From Oscillospiraceae bacterium (GTDB lineage Bacteria > Bacillota > Clostridia > Oscillospirales > Ruminococcaceae), in the NCBI GenBank assembly GCA_019420135.1, contig JAHZHS010000028.1:1-14585 (forward strand): DNA of 14,585 bases. The letters are read 5' to 3'. The position numbers and the translations under genes were made by a program. Below, one piece after another: positions 13,756 to 14,585 of the stretch (the stretch's first letter is position 1; every line of letters begins with the position of its first letter). The notes beneath the pieces were generated by a model, which had not been told where the DNA came from, did not search any database, and saw only the letters and a program-made list of their open reading frames with translations.

Positions 13756-14585
13756 CCCATGCCGGTATGGAGCGCTCCAGCTGGGATTGTTTGTCAATGT
13801 GCTGTTGCGGGCGCAGACCTTGTTCTGGACCAGGAACGGCCTTTTGACCCTGATGCCCGGAATTCTGGTGACGGCAGCGGCGGGATTGCTGTTTGCCCGG
13901 ATATGGCCCTTTGCCCAGTGCCGGGCACTGCGGGCTGCCTTTGTGGCCTTGCTGCTGGCCGGTTCTGTGCTGGATATTCTGAGCCTGTGCAGTCTGTATG
14001 CTGTGGTTTACCCGGATGCAGTCAACCTGCTGGGGATCTGCCTGACGGTATTGATTCCGGTAGCTTATCTGCGGCGGGTATCGGCCATCGCCCAGACAGC
14101 CAACGTGGTGCTGGGACTGCTGATGGTCGCCTGTGCTTTGCTGGTGCTGTCGGTGGGGAGCCGTCTGCGGGTCGTCAATCTGCAAAATACCGTTATGGAT
14201 TCCGCTGCCTGGCAGGAATCAATGCGCGCTCCGTGTGTGCTGTACCCGGAACTGCTGCTCCCCGCACTCTGGCCGGATCATGAAAAACGCGGCAGCCATA
14301 CGGTGCTGCGCCTGGCCGCTTTCAGCGGGCTGTTCAATGTGGGAGTGCATTTGCTGTTGGAACTGTTTTTCGGTGCGGCCATGCCGGATACCGAGAATCC
14401 GCTGCACCAGGCAGCACGCTGCGGTGCACTCTCCATCTTTGACCGGATGGAGTGGCTGCAGCTGATTGTCTGGACCATGGCGGTCTCGGTAAAACTGGCG
14501 CTGCATCTGTATGCAATCACTCGCCTGACGGGTGGGCCGCGCACCGAGGAAAACAATCTGACGGCGATGCCGTTTCTGGGGGGAT
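13742..14585 (+). CDS. GerB-family spore germination permease-like protein (partial, runs off the window)
   Basis: A frame opens at ATG 13742 (MKRDNPCRYGALQLGLFVNV) and stays open for 281 codons to the end of the window. It is strongly hydrophobic, with about seven visible segments (for example 34-53, 65-90, 93-110, 118-139, 190-211, 238-258). SIFDRMEWLQLIVWTMAVS (231-249) followed by VKLALHLYAI resembles the conserved F-x-R-I/M-E-x-L-x-x-x-x-W helix of GerB/GerKB endospore permeases, which belong to the APC transporter superfamily. It overlaps the gerA-type gene by 14 nt and has only a weak AAGG before the ATG, suggesting translational coupling. The N-terminal half is divergent, so the call leans on this motif and on gene order. 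A GerC lipoprotein gene would be expected beyond the window. Confidence 0.8.
   Translation, partial: MKRDNPCRYGALQLGLFVNVLLRAQTLFWTRNGLLTLMPGILVTAAAGLLFARIWPFAQCRALRAAFVALLLAGSVLDILSLCSLYAVVYPDAVNLLGICLTVLIPVAYLRRVSAIAQTANVVLGLLMVACALLVLSVGSRLRVVNLQNTVMDSAAWQESMRAPCVLYPELLLPALWPDHEKRGSHTVLRLAAFSGLFNVGVHLLLELFFGAAMPDTENPLHQAARCGALSIFDRMEWLQLIVWTMAVSVKLALHLYAITRLTGGPRTEENNLTAMPFLGG

Noticed and set aside
13759..14283. 174-codon plus-strand frame after the gerA-type gene
   Set aside because: It is out of frame with the hydrophobic GerB-like frame that begins at 13742 and runs to the window end. The composition (Gly/Cys/Ala-rich) is that of a frame-shifted shadow.

Overview
The window is GC-rich, densely packed bacterial DNA. 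It looks like a spore-forming member of the Clostridia, probably Oscillospiraceae/Ruminococcaceae (the Faecalibacterium-Subdoligranulum-Gemmiger neighbourhood). That placement is inference. It rests on the GerA/GerB-type germination genes, the DUF421 + DUF4363 pair, the fused SecDF, the clostridial NrdR, and an ECF sigma factor paired with an RsgI-like anti-sigma factor. I see no rRNA, tRNA, CRISPR array, transposase or phage gene.

Layout. (1) 23-1627: a three-gene, mutually overlapping module of a small secreted Cys-rich protein with two EF-hand-like Asp loops, an ECF-type sigma factor, and a single-pass anti-sigma factor with an RsgI-like extracellular domain and a His/Asp/Glu-rich tail. 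It ends in an intrinsic terminator at 1672-1710. (2) 1855-6638: a tight five-gene operon of a precorrin-2 dehydrogenase-like protein, a CobA-HemD fusion (uroporphyrinogen-III methyltransferase plus uroporphyrinogen-III synthase), and a BtuFCD/FecBCD-type ABC importer (lipoprotein, permease, ATPase). A terminator follows at 6671-6708. (3) 6639-6994: an AT-rich intergenic region with helically spaced A-tracts, a good sigma-A-type promoter and a leader that can fold. It drives a class I (AspT-like) aminotransferase at 6995-8275. (4) 8323-11152: secDF and nrdR. (5) 11132-12210, minus strand: DUF421 (YetF-like) followed by DUF4363. (6) 12301-end: a gerA-type gene overlapping a gerB-type gene that runs off the window.

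How the parts work together. Module 1 reads as a cell-surface signalling unit, with a secreted metal-loop protein encoded together with the sigma/anti-sigma pair. Module 2 links synthesis of the sirohydrochlorin branch (siroheme or corrinoid) to uptake of a metal chelate or tetrapyrrole. Its dehydrogenase appears to lack the usual catalytic Asp. Modules 5 and 6 are plausibly spore-membrane and germination functions. The nrdR and DUF4363 genes converge and overlap, and the only strong plus-strand terminator downstream of nrdR lies inside the DUF421 coding sequence, so a long antisense 3' end is predicted.

The aminotransferase and secDF genes use a visibly more restricted codon set (mostly AAG for Lys, CGC/CGT for Arg) than the flanking operons, as expected of highly expressed core genes. 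Very long open frames opposite these genes are shadows of that codon bias.
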